A stretch of DNA of 64,000 nucleotides, from NCBI GenBank assembly GCA_016748015.1, contig JAAOMT010000129.1, forward strand, positions 855,280-919,279, written 5' to 3'. The translations under genes were made by a program, and so were the position numbers. The DNA is from Geosiphon pyriformis. Taxonomy: Eukaryota > Glomeromycota > Glomeromycetes > Archaeosporales > Geosiphonaceae. Position 1 is the first letter of the stretch. The number at the start of each line of letters is the position of its first letter. The notes under the pieces were generated by a model, which saw nothing but the letters and a program-made list of their open reading frames with translations, was not told the origin of the DNA and searched no databases. Positions 10,731 to 21,400 of the stretch are shown here, piece by piece.

Positions 10731-11658
10731 ACATGCTCCAGCAGACTTAGCAACTACTATTAGACATGCAAAGAGCTATGAAATAGCAATAAAAGAAGCA
10801 AATCACACCAAGCTTGTAAACCTTGCAATTGGAGAAACCAGCTCAGCAGCTAAAAAAAAAATAGACCAACTCACAAAAAAAGTTGAAAGCTACTTCACAA
10901 ACCAACAACAACAGTAACAACAACTGCAAAGATATCAACCCCCACAATGATGCAACCAAAACAATTATGGATCACCATCCAACAACCAACCTCAAAATTG
11001 TCATTACTGTGAAATTCCAGAACACTGGAAATGAGATTGTAGGAAATTACAAAGAAACCAACAAAACAGGAGTAATCAATATTACTCTTTACCACAACAA
11101 TTTTATTACCAACCCTTACTACCAACTTATTATTCACCGAGACCACAAATTCAAAACAGCTATTATCAACCAGCTCCACAACCAATTCAACAACAATATC
11201 AACAACTTTTACCAATTCAGCAATATCAAACACCACCCACTCAACAATATCAAGTACCAGCAAGAAAATTGGTTTAACATAACCAATTCACACCCCAAAA
11301 TCAATTTCAAAATAACAACAACAGAATTAATTCAAATAACCAGTTGGTTCCTCGAAATTCTGGTCAGCAAAGACCCAATCACTATCACACTCAACCCAGT
11401 TATCTTACAATACCAGAGGAATCGGATTTTCAACAATCTGCACTTTCTGAAGGTGAAGTTGCAACACTCAGATCAAACCCTTCCAACAACACTATTCCAT
11501 CAGCTCAAATTGCCCAAAATGCCAACCTTTCAGATATATTTCCATTTGAATTTGAAGTAAATAAATCACCATTTTTGCTTAATAATGCAGCAGCTAATGA
11601 ACAAAAAGCTATCACTGTTATGTACACTAAAGCTACAGTAGAAGAAAAACCCATCTAA

Positions 11659-12711
11659 TTAATTCTAGACAGTGGATTGGCTGGAAGTATCATCACTTAC
11701 CAACTGATGCAACAACTCAAACAAAACGTAGACAGACCAGCTCAAACAGTTATTGTCACAGCTAATGGTATAAAGAAGACACCAGTAAGAGAAATTGACA
11801 ATTTTTCATTCACTATTGATGGAATCACCATTCCAGTCAAAGTTCTAGTCATAGATGCACCTCAATACCAAGCTTTAGTTGGAAATAATTGGCTTCTTAA
11901 GGCCAATGCAAACTTGGACTGGGAAACTCAGGAATTAAAAATCTCATACCAAGAACAATACACTATAGTACCTGCTACTTGTAATACTTTTAACAAACAA
12001 TCAGAAAAAGCCCCAGTATTTGAATTTGAAGAGGAGAAAGAAATGCCACTTACTGAAACCTACATGGCTCTTGGATCAACATCCAATTGGGCTGAAGAAA
12101 CAGAACAGAAGATTTTTGAAAAATCAAGAGAATGGAAGAAAGTTAGATATTCTACACCAGAACCACAGAAACAACCACTCTATATTCTACTTAAATACAA
12201 AGATTGCAACAAGAAACTTTCATCAATGAAAGCATGTATTTCTCCAGAAAAAGAATATGAAACTTGTACCTGTTATTTTTGTAAAGCATGCCATAGAGAA
12301 TGATTTGGATCTCCAAAAAGAAGTGGAAAATGGGACAATACACTTTGCCTTACATGTGAAGATATGCTACCAGAAAAATGCAACTGGATTGATGTTGCAA
12401 TGAGAGGAGGAGTATGTAATCAAACCTGTCAATATGCTCTATCAATTTCGGAAAAAGTCAGAAGAGGAACACCATTTGACATCACATACAACAGTGCTCT
12501 CAATAAACTTTATCACTACCCTCATAATGCTGAAATGATTTTTGACTTAGCAATGGCATTGATCAATGGAGCCACACAAGAAAATGTCTGCCAAATAAAA
12601 GAAGCTGAATACATTGAATATACTATGGAATTAACTGGATTTGATTATGAAGATGAAATAGAAACCTACTACCAAATTGTGAGCCACACATACTCGACCC
12701 AAGAAGCTTAA
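11659..12711 (+). pseudogene. Retropepsin-like protease plus Cys-rich region
   Basis: Downstream of the gag stop the same frame continues with LILDSGLAGSIIT (about 11,659-11,700), the aspartic protease active-site loop. The usual polar residue after DSG is Leu, a C-to-T type change. It continues with VTANGIKKTP, a flap-like stretch, and ALVGNNWLLKANANLDW, typical of Ty3/Gypsy retropepsins. From about 12,240 there is a Cys/His-rich segment (CTCYFCKACHRE, then after a TGA, LCLTCEDMLPEKCNW and CNQTCQYALSIS). This looks like one or two zinc-binding modules and is not part of standard Gypsy proteins. The segment closes with TAA at 12,709, a likely former CAA. Protease would cut the polyprotein. 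The role of the Cys-rich part is unknown. Confidence 0.8.
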
Positions 12712-13797
12712 ATTCAAGGATTAGAGCAAATGAACATTCAATTGTATAAAGAATGCATCATGCTTTGTGATGAAAAATGGTGTCCAGAATGCTATGCTCT
12801 TAGCATTCCCCTGCCTAGTAAAAATGACCAAGAAGAAATTGAATTTGGGAAACCAGAAACAAAAAAAGAAATTGCAATGACACCAATCTATCTTACTGAA
12901 AACCAGCCTGCTATACAACTTAAATACTTTAACAACAATGGAAAAGGAATAAAACCAGAAAAAGCCCACGAAATTGATGCAGGATATGACCTAAGATATT
13001 CTGACAAAGACACTTTAATTTTCCAACCAAAATCTTTAACAAAAATCAATCTCAAAATTGCTCTTGAAATTCCACCTGGAGCAATGGTTCAAATTGCATC
13101 CAGATCATTATTGGCAAGCAAAGGAATCAATGTTAGAGGAGGAATTATAGATGCAAGATATACTAGAGACATTACTATCATGTTGCAGAATAAAACAGAC
13201 AAACCATTCAAGATTGAACATGCTGAAAAAATTGCCCAAGCAATTTACCTACCCCTAATCCACATTTTGGGTTTACAATCAGTTAATAACAGAGAACAAT
13301 TAGGGAAAAGTAAAAGAGGAATGCAAGATTTTGGTTCAACTGGACGATTTACAATACCAGTAAACATAGCTCTTAATATACAAAATGAATCTCACCAGAT
13401 TCTTCAACTTCTACAACCAATTACCATTTCACCTTTTGGAGAACATCACAAAATTTACACTTGCTCAAAACCCACTACTATCCAACAAATTTTTGAATCC
13501 AATAAACAAATTTGTTTAAAGCATGAAATATCAATTCCAAACGTTTATATTCCCAAAAGAATGAAAAAATTTTGAGTTATATTCTACAACCCCAATAATT
13601 ACCCTATTGTCTTATTAAACAAATTAGAAATTGGAATCATACACAGCAATATCTTTCAAGATGAAAACTCTCAAATTGTTTCTAATTTTATCGAAATTGT
13701 AAAGCACACTCTACTCCCAAATCCAAATATCATTTCCACCACTGAAAACTACCATCTTTTGGAAAAAAACTCTTTCGTATTAACATGGATTTCTTAG
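12712..13797 (+). pseudogene. dUTPase domain of the Gypsy polyprotein
   Basis: dUTPase hydrolyses dUTP to dUMP and PPi and limits uracil in newly made cDNA. An N-terminal Cys cluster (CIMLCDEKWCPEC, about 12,758-12,796) precedes the domain. All five trimeric-dUTPase motifs are in order: 1 DAGYDLRY (about 12,976), 2 ASRSLLASKGI (about 13,100), 3 GIIDARYTRDITI (about 13,141, catalytic Asp kept), 4 EKIAQAIYLPL (about 13,227), 5 RGMQDFGSTG (about 13,317). Motif 2 lacks the usual Gly. Motif 3 has YTR where YxG is normal, and motif 5 has a D for G; the last two fit G-to-A changes. The frame meets TGA at 13,573 (likely a former TGG), then stays open for 73 codons to TAG 13,795-13,797, just past a slippery heptamer. 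Some retroviruses carry dUTPase, and I recall similar Gypsy elements from mycorrhizal fungi. Confidence 0.9.
13764..13770 (+). promoter_or_regulatory. Candidate -1 ribosomal frameshift site A AAA AAC
   Basis: In the gag-PR-dUTPase frame the codons read GAA AAA AAC, so the heptamer is correctly phased as X XXY YYZ. A -1 slip continues as CTC TTT CGT ATT AAC ATG into the RT frame. The RT frame is open upstream only to about 13,746 and the upstream frame ends at TAG 13,795. The heptamer thus lies in the only 50-nt window where both frames are open. I see no strong downstream stem by eye. Confidence 0.6.
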
Positions 13798-15191
13798 AAC
13801 CTCAACAACAAAGACAATTAAAACAATTGATAGCTGAATTTGCAGATATATTTGCAAAAGACAACAATGACTTGGGAAAAATGGATATTGTTCAACATTA
13901 GATCCATATAGGAGATGCTCCACCAAAACATCAACAAGCTTACAGAGTGCCACCTGTCAGTCATCAATTCATCAGAGAAGAAGTTCAGAGAATGCTTAAT
14001 AACAGATTGATTTAACCATCAAGAAGTCTTTGGGCCTCACCAGTAGTCTTTGTCAAAAAGAAAAATGGAAAAATCAGATTTTGTGTTGACTATTGCCAAT
14101 TGAACAGTGTGACAATTGGAGATGCCTACCCTCTTCCAAGAATTGATGACATGTTAAATGTTTTAGAAAAAGCCAAGTTCTTCTCAACTTTGGACTTGGA
14201 AAGTGGATACTGGCAAGTTGAAATGGACCCAAAAGACCGACCCAAAACAGTATTTACTACTCAAGGAGGAAACTATGAGTTCAATGTTATGTCTTTTGGA
14301 CTTTGCAATGCACCAGCAACATTTCAGTGACTCATGAATGTTGTATATGAAAAGCTTTTGTGGCAATCAGTAGTTGTCTATCTTGATGACACTAATGTAT
14401 ACTCACCAAGCTTTGAAGCCTATCTTATTCACCTGCAAGAAGTTTTTCAATAATTATAGAAAGCAGAATTAAAGTTAAACATTGAAAAATGTTACTTTGG
14501 AAAAACAAGCTTGATCTTTCTTGAACACATAGTTAGTAAAAATGGAGTCAAACCAAATCCAGGAACAATCAGTGCTGTCAAAAACTTTCAGACTTCCAAA
14601 AATACTACAGAGCTATGAAGATTTGTAGGATTAGCCTCCTACTATCAGAAATTCATTAAAGAATTCTCAGAAATTGCCAAACCATTCAATTATCTTACCA
14701 ATAAAAATGTGCCATACAAATGGACAGAAGAACAACAGAAAGCTTTTAAAACTCTCAAAACAAGATTGAAAACAGCCCCAGTTCTTGCATATTCAAACTT
14801 CAATAAACAATTTCAACTAGCCACTGATGTTTTACATATAGCATTTAGTGCCATCTTATTACAATTAAATAAAAATGACCAGAAACAAGTCATTGCCTAT
14901 GCCAATAGAACACTCAAGCCAACAAAACTCAAATATGGCTCAACTGAATTGGAAGCCATTGCAGTTATCTGGGCTTTTAAACATTTTCAACAATACTTGA
15001 AGAATGGAAAAGAATTTGACATAATAACTGACAATATTGGCCTCAAATGGCTTAATAAAAAGAAAACTGAACAAAATGCCAAACAGTCTTGGTGGAATAA
15101 CTTCCTAGCAAACTACAGATACATTGTACATCACAAACCAGAAAAACTACACACCAATGTTGATAGTCTCTCAAGAATAAGACAAGACTAA
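13785..15191 (+). pseudogene. Gypsy reverse transcriptase and RNase H
   Basis: This part of Pol copies element RNA to cDNA and removes the RNA strand. It is read in frame 0, one back from gag-dUTPase. RT motifs: DYCQLNSVTIGDAYPLPRID, FFSTLDLESGYWQV (motif A, catalytic Asp), MSFGLCNAPATFQ (motif B), VVYLDDTNVYS (motif C with both Asp) and the GVKPNPGTISAVKNF thumb region. RNase H follows: FQLATDVLHIAFSAILL, STELEAIAVIWAFKHF, FDIITDNIGLKWL, ending with VDSLSRI and TAG 15,189. The catalytic acidic residues are all present. The frame is broken by stops such as TAG about 13,900, TAA about 14,014, TGA 14,329, TAA/TAG about 14,450 and TGA about 14,617. All are explicable as C-to-T or G-to-A changes. 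The first ATG (13,785) need not be a start if frameshifting is used. Confidence 0.92.
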
Positions 15192-16582
15192 TACCAACAA
15201 CAATTCCACCATAACTTACCAACCTACCAACAAAATAACCAAACAACAATAGATTCCAGAAACTACAGCAATCTTAAAAACTATTTGGAGACCCTTACCA
15301 TGTCAGAAAATTGGTCCCCAAGTGAAAAACATTGTTTACAACACCAATCAAAGCAATATTTCATACACCACAACAAAATCTATTATAAAAATCACAGAAA
15401 CCCAAACCAACCACTCAGATTAGTACAAGAGAATAAAAAAGAAACAATTTATATAACATGTACACAGATCCATCTTCAGTACACTTGGGAAGATATGAAA
15501 CAATTCAAAGAACTCTTGAACATTATTTTTGGCCTTATATGCAAAAAAACATTTAACAATATGTAGAATCTTGTGATAGTTGTCAAAGAAAAGGAGGAAC
15601 TTGCCCCACAGAACCTTTAAATCCAATTAAAATTGGACAATCTTTTGACAAAGTTGGAATTGATTTAGTCGAACCATTGCTTATCACAACCCAAGAAAAT
15701 TGCTATATTGCAGTAGCAGTAGATTATCTTACCAAATGGTCTGAAGCTAAAGCCATCCAAAGAGCAGATGCAAAATCAGTAGCAAATTTCATTTATGAAG
15801 ACATTATTTGTAGACATAGATGTCCAATTGAACTTTTATCTGATCAAAGAACACATTTTGTAAACAACTTGATACAAGAAATTTGTGAACGGTTTAATGT
15901 CAAAAAATCTCTATCATTGCCTTATCACCCTCAAACAAATGGACTTGTAGAACGTTTCAACAGAATATTGTGTAAATCTCTAGCCAAAGTCTCAACAGAC
16001 TTTAAGCAGGAATAAGATATCTTTATTCTATTAGTGTTACTAGCATACAGAATGCTAAAACAAGATACTATGAAACACACACTATTTGATTTTACTTATG
16101 GAAAAACAGCAACATTACCAATTAATTTCACAGTAGAAACATACCCAGTACAACCAATCAATAAAGAAAACTTTCAAGAAACACTCCAAAAAAGGGCCTA
16201 TACTCTTCTTAGTACACTGGAAGGAAAAAGAAGAATAGCAGCAACTCATATTGAACATTCCCAAGCTTAACAAAAAGAAAGACATGACAACAAATTACCA
16301 CCTATTACTAACAAATTTAAAGTTGGAAATAAAGTTCTCTTACACAGAACTAAGGCTGAGAAACAATGAAGTGGGAAATTTGAAAACAAATGGGATGGAC
16401 CATTTTATATTCACGAAATTCTAGGCAATAGATCATACAAGTTAAGACTTGATGACAAAATACTAGCAAAAGTTGTACATAGAAACAGATTGAAACACTA
16501 TCATTCCAGAAACAATCCTGAACTATTAATTCCACAAATTGGTACACATTTCCCTTTAATTAATCCTGAAGATATTCCCTAA
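15192..16582 (+). pseudogene. Gypsy integrase (HHCC, DDE core, GPY/F end)
   Basis: Integrase inserts the cDNA into chromosomes. After the RNase H stop comes a linker, then an HHCC zinc-binding region. Its first half is in frame 0 and, after a 1-nt shift at about 15,455, the rest is in frame 2 (HLGRYETIQRTLEHYFWP ... CDSCQRKGG). The catalytic core has VGIDLVEP (first Asp), ELLSDQRTHFVNN (second Asp) and QTNGLVERFNR (Glu). The C-terminal region contains KWDGPFYIHEILGNRSYKLR, the GPY/F-like module, and ends at TAA 16,580-16,582. No chromodomain follows, which separates it from chromoviruses. In-frame stops occur at about 15,553, 16,013 and 16,268, and a TGA at about 16,367. Confidence 0.9.
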
Positions 16583-16818
16583 AATTTAAAATCAATAATT
16601 ATAATAGAACAACAACCAAACTTGAACACTTAAATTTTACAATAATTCTCTAATAAAAACACAAAGACAAAAATAGTAAATAATTACAAAAACACCCAAA
16701 CCCAAAAACAAATAAAAACCCAATATCCAAAAATAATTTTTTTTATTCTTTTTTTTCATAATTAGTTAATTTTATCATAATTATTCCCCGAAATATTCAA
16801 CAAATATTCTAAAAGTTA

Positions 16819-17484
16819 ATGTTAACCTTGAAAACACTTCCTGACTTATCCATAACGATTAATGGAAGTCAAATTAATTACATTCAGAAAGAAACCACAG
16901 CTCCAGTAGCAAATCATTTACAAAACTATCACCCCTATAAAAGAAAAACAAAAAGTCATTCTGAAAATAGGTTACCAAGACTTTTGAAGCAAGCACTAGA
17001 AGAAAATCTTTTAATTGCTCCTATTGACATTCCACCAAATGCTACAATACAACAAAAACTTCTACTACTTCTCAATGAACAGAACAATGAACACACTCCT
17101 ATCTATAAATACTTTTACATTGGAAAGACATTTTATGAATGAAAACTAAAACTTAAAGCAACAAATCTCACTTTTGAAGTTATACAAAAACAAATCTACA
17201 ATGAATTCAAAACAGCAGCTGAATCAACAAACACTCACTACAAACTTAGAACAGCTTTTAGACTCTATGATTTGTTTAATACTTGTGAAAATATTCTACA
17301 AAATCTAATACTGCAACTAATAAAAGTCCAATACATTGGCAAACTCACAGAACTGAAATTTCAACAATTTTCAGACCAAATTACTTCAATTATTTTGGAT
17401 CACTATCTCAATATCACAGATAGTGCTTGGACTTTGACAGAACTCAGTCTTGAGGAGGAGATTATGTTACCAGTAGAATTTTAG
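16819..17484 (+). pseudogene. Uncharacterised ORF3 after integrase
   Basis: This is an ORF of about 221 codons in frame 1, from ATG 16,819 to TAG 17,482, with a single in-frame TGA at 17,140 at a place where TGG would restore it. It sits where a retroviral env would be, but I see no signal peptide, transmembrane segment or Cys pattern. The predicted product is hydrophilic, Leu/Glu/Asn-rich and mostly helical, with stretches such as PRLLKQALEENLLIAPIDIP, KLLLLLNEQNNEH and AFRLYDLFNTCENI. The region 16,583-16,818 upstream is non-coding and A-rich. The last codons contain the polypurine tract and run into the 3' LTR. I recognise no family. Confidence 0.6.
17450..17464 (+). other. Polypurine tract before the 3' LTR
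   Basis: A purine-rich stretch (TTGAGGAGGAGATTA) immediately precedes the TGTTACC start of the 3' LTR. This is the expected place for the plus-strand primer. It is coding for ORF3 at the same time. Confidence 0.6.
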
Positions 17485-18477
17485 CTATTAATTAGCATGA
17501 AATTACCTTTATAATTCCTATAATTAATTAGTATATTAATATCATTTCAAATTATCATTTATTATTTAATCAATTATCACATATTACAATTCAATTAAAT
17601 AATCCAATTAGTATAACAAAAAGTAGAATGATCAAATTACACAATACCCTGAACTTTGTAACATTCCAAAATTCGCTGAAATTTACAGAAATTCGCCGAA
17701 ATTTATAAGAAATTCGCCGAAATTTATAGAAATTCGCCGAAATTATGAATAGTTCACCCAAATTAATCAATAGTTCAGCAAAATAACTTGTAGTTCATCA
17801 AAATGTATCTTTAGTTCACCGAAATTTGAGCAAAGAAAAAAAGTGTAAGTTCATAGACTAGTATTACAACAAGTTGTATAAAAAAAGAGCTTTTTTCTTC
17901 AAAAAAATGTATCTTACTTTAGATTTATCACTTAAAACCATTCCTATACACACAAAAAGAAATAAATATTAAATAATTCAAAAAAAACCAAATTCTTTAA
18001 TTATTGCACTTGAAAAATCCTCAAAACCCAACTAACATTTTAAAATTAATTAGTTACCAATTTCAGTAAACTGTTAGTAACTTCAGGTCTGGATAGAAAA
18101 CGTTTCTCTTGATAAAATTCTATTTCTTTTACATTTCTTTTATTTTTCTTTTCTTTTCTTATTATAATCATTAGAATAGCCTATAGACGAGATTCCTGTA
18201 GAAAAGTTAACTTTCACAGCAAAGTAACTACATATTTTTAGTGAGCTTCCAGATGAGCAATTCCTGAGAAAGGGTTGACATTTCCTACAATGTAACTACA
18301 TAAAGTAACTGGCAAGGAATTGACCATTCCACTTATAAGCCCAGCAGTTCAAATTATAGGAGATAATTTAAAGATAAATTCAGTTATTGAAGGTTCAACT
18401 ACTTCTAGAAAACGTGAATTTGCAACCAACAGACATTTACAACATTCAAGAAAAGAGACCAAAAACCTCTGATAACA
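17465..18477 (+). repeat. 3' LTR of Gypsy family 1
   Basis: Length is 1013 bp, collinear with the 5' LTR and differing mainly by transitions. The gag ATG of the 5' LTR is GTG here (about 18,415). The junction with LINE A ORF2 follows TAACA at 18,477. Confidence 0.92.
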
Positions 18478-21400
18478 CCATTGTTGTGTCAATTAGTTTA
18501 AGAGGGCTCTTGAATGTTCAGTTAAATAGTTTGCATAAGCAGGCTAATAAAAATCATTGGAGATTCAAAATCAAAGATGCAAATAGTGTTGGGTGGTCTC
18601 ATTTTAGGGACTGCTCTTCCACCAAGATTTTAATGGTAAAAGATAGGTTTTTTGCTGCTGCTACTAATCATAATTTAGATGCTATGTGGTCACTGCTGAA
18701 AAAAGCTTTAATAGATTCTGCTAACAAGATATTTTCTAGACATTGGTTCAGTGTTTTTCAGTGTTCAAGAAATATGCAATCTTCTAAATTTTTGGGTTTG
18801 GGGTTGTTAGTTGCCAAGATTGTCAAAAAACTGGGTTCTGCTGATATCCTTGGTTTTGATTGTCTTGTTAAGAAGTGGGCATCTTTAGATACTGCTAATG
18901 GTTTTGTTTTAAAAGACATAGTATACAATGGTCGAAAATCAGAGAATGTTTTTAAGTATTTGTTACTTATCAAGAAAGGGTATAAGAAGTCTAAATTACA
19001 CAAATCAAATTGGCACAGGAGGCTTCTATCAGAGAGGCTGTCAAAAAGTGCATGGAAAAGTTTTGTTTGAATAAGGGAAGTATAATCAGAAGTGTTTTAG
19101 ATAGACCTTTTCAAAAGGTTGTATTGGATCATTTGGTGGTCAATGATGAGTTGATTTTGGAGCTGAATGAGATGAGATTGAATGTCAACAGTATTATGGA
19201 AGGCTGAATGAGGAAATATGTGGTGTCTTCTGTAATTCTTAGTCTCTGGGCTCATCAATATGCATCTTTAGACTATGTTAGGGATAGTACTTTTTCTGGT
19301 GTGATGGATGTGATCAGTATGGATAAATTGTTTTTGGTCATTGGTAATTTGCCTGATGGTAAAGCCATTGGTTTGTTTGGCATTCCTAATAAACTATGGA
19401 AACATGGTGGTAAAAAAGTACTGAAGTGTCTTTTAGTGTTGTTAAACACATGTTTATCTGTTGGTATGGTGCCTGCTTTGTAGAGAAGGGCATGAGTTTT
19501 AATGATTCCTAAGCCTTATTACTAAGATGGGATTCTTACAAACACTTGGCCAATTGCTCTAATTGAAACTGCTAAGAAAATTTTGTCCAAAATTCTATCT
19601 GATCATATATTGTTGGTGTGTAGCAAGTTTGGTATTCTTCAGAATGATAACTTTTTGGTGCTTTGTGGCATGTTCACGCAATCTCTGGTGTTTATAGTTG
19701 GGTCAGTAGTGGAGGATGCTTTCAAGAAAAACAGAGAAATTTGGTTGGTGTTGCAAGATATGTAAAAGACATATGATTTTGTTGGTTGGCATCATTTAAG
19801 AACTAGCTTACAGCACATCAAAATGTGTGAAAGATTTATTAAGTTTTTTGGTAATATCCATGAGGACAGGATTAACAGAGTGATGACTGATTTTGGCTTG
19901 TCTAATGGTTACAGAGTTTATGATAATTTAGATCAGGATGAAGTTTTTTCGCCTTTTTTGTGAAGGATTTTTTATAATCTGCTCTTGTACAAGGTAAAAA
20001 GACATGAGCAGTTGTGTAAGTACCATATTAATTCAAAGTTTGTTGCAAAAATGGGCAGGGTTGAAAGTGTTGGTGGAATGACATCTTATTTTGCGGCTGG
20101 TATCTTTGTTGACGACACAATTTGGGTTGAAAATTGTTAGGCCTTTACTTAGTATGCTCTAAACATTGCCAGTGAATTTTTCAAGATCAACAATATCTCT
20201 ATTAATAATGATAAGACAGTGGCTATTCTCATTAATCAGGGTGTCAAGATTGCCTCTCTAAATATTTGTGGTCAGCCGATTTCTATTGCCAAAAAAGGCA
20301 AAGCACATCATTATCTGGAGATCTTTTTATTTATGGAGGGATTGTCTAAGCCAAGTGTTGCAAAAGCTCATTCTGATATTTGTTTTTTTGTTAATGTTGT
20401 GCTTAGGAAGGCTATCACAGATAAACAGTACTCATACTTGGTTTCTGCCATCTTGCAGCCTATTATTAGCTACCAAACTCAGTTTAGTTATGTTTTGCCT
20501 AGTGTTTGCTACAAGTAGAATGTCATGATTAAGAAAGGTCTTAAGTCCAAGGCTGGTCTGTTTCATGATTTCCCTGATGCTGCTTTGTATCACCCTTCTT
20601 TGTATGGCTTAAAGACTTTTGAGCAAATGCAGTCTGAGGGAAAGATTGCTGCTCTGGTTTTTTTTTCTAATGTCTCTGGAATTCTTAGACATTTGTTTAA
20701 TCATAGGTTTTTGGACTTGCAAATTCTTGGTTGAACTTCTCTGAACTCACTCCAGTTTCCTGTCAAGCTGCATGTTAGTTCAGTTGACAATTTTTTGGCT
20801 AGAATTGTAAAGATTTTTTTGAATAATGAACTTTCTTTGGTGAATAACCTTCCCAATGCTTTTTGTAGTCCTGGTTTTTTTCTAATATCATCAATTCTTG
20901 GGAATTCTTTGTACTTTAATTCTGACCAATCTCTGAGAAGATTTGGGGTTGCTTTCAGTGACCATTTTTTGAGCAAGAAAGATGGTGTGCTTGATTGGAA
21001 AATCTTTCATTGTTGGAAAAGATTGAATCCTCGAGGCCTTATACCTTACTGGTTCTTAATTGCATCTGAGTTTTTGTTGGTCCAAAGTTCTTTTTCACCT
21101 AGCTCTACTGGATTTGATTGATCTAGTAGTCTGAATATTTTGAAGTCTAATATGTTTTCTGTTGTAAAAGATGGCTTGCATGATGTCTGGTCTGATTGCT
21201 TTAAGGTATATACTGATGGGTCTTTAAAAGAAGCTGGCTCTGCTAATGTCACTTGTGGTACAGCTGTATATTTTCCAGCTTTGAATTTGAGTATTGGAAT
21301 TGCAATTCATGGTCTTTTGTCATCCACTCTTGCTGAATTGCAGGCCGTTGCTTTGTCTTTTGAATGTGTTTTATCTTCATGTAAGTTAATTTTGCATATT

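Larger units (their letters stand above)
8617..11658 (+). pseudogene. Gypsy gag (nucleocapsid with CCHC), interrupted by a solo LTR
   Basis: Gag forms the virus-like particle that packages element RNA. The frame opens at ATG 8617, inside the LTR. The N-terminal 160 residues contain no other Met, so no downstream start is available. A frameshift lies at about 9095-9103. The capsid-like core (ARMLKAIPYFLQGTAEE ... FKDAFLQQF ... TVMTYLERFNKLLRQI) spans about 9550-9890. A solo LTR splits it at KKVRSH/APADLATTIRHA (9894-10730). The C-terminal part is Gln/Asn-rich with a zinc knuckle CHYC..HWK.DC (10999-11040), whose tryptophan codon is now TGA. Stops are of CAA/CAG-to-TAA/TAG and TGG-to-TGA kind. 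Gag, protease and dUTPase share one frame (frame 1), so they would have been one polyprotein, ending here at TAA 11656 (probably a former CAA). Confidence 0.87.
7670..18477 (+). mobile_element. Ty3/Gypsy retrotransposon with dUTPase (family 1)
   Basis: This is a complete-length LTR retrotransposon of about 10.8 kb. The LTRs (7670-8680 and 17465-18477) start TGTTACC and end TAACA. In order, the interior has a primer-binding site, gag with a zinc knuckle, aspartic protease, a Cys-rich region, dUTPase, RT, RNase H, integrase without a visible chromodomain, and an extra ORF. The PR-RT-RH-IN order makes it Ty3/Gypsy. Over the first 205 bases of the two LTRs I count about ten differences, nine of them transitions. 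The insertion is therefore not recent, but it is far younger than LINEs B and E. The flanking tetramers TTGG and CCAT do not match. About 330 bp of the host LINE is missing here, so the two sides may come from different loci. Numerous in-frame stops make it defective. Confidence 0.93.

Noticed and set aside
15440-15470. Second possible programmed frameshift within integrase
   Set aside because: The frame change falls inside the HHCC domain with no slippery heptamer, so it is an ordinary indel.
16819-17484. ORF3 as a retroviral env
   Set aside because: No signal peptide, hydrophobic anchor, glycosylation-rich ectodomain or cleavage site is visible.
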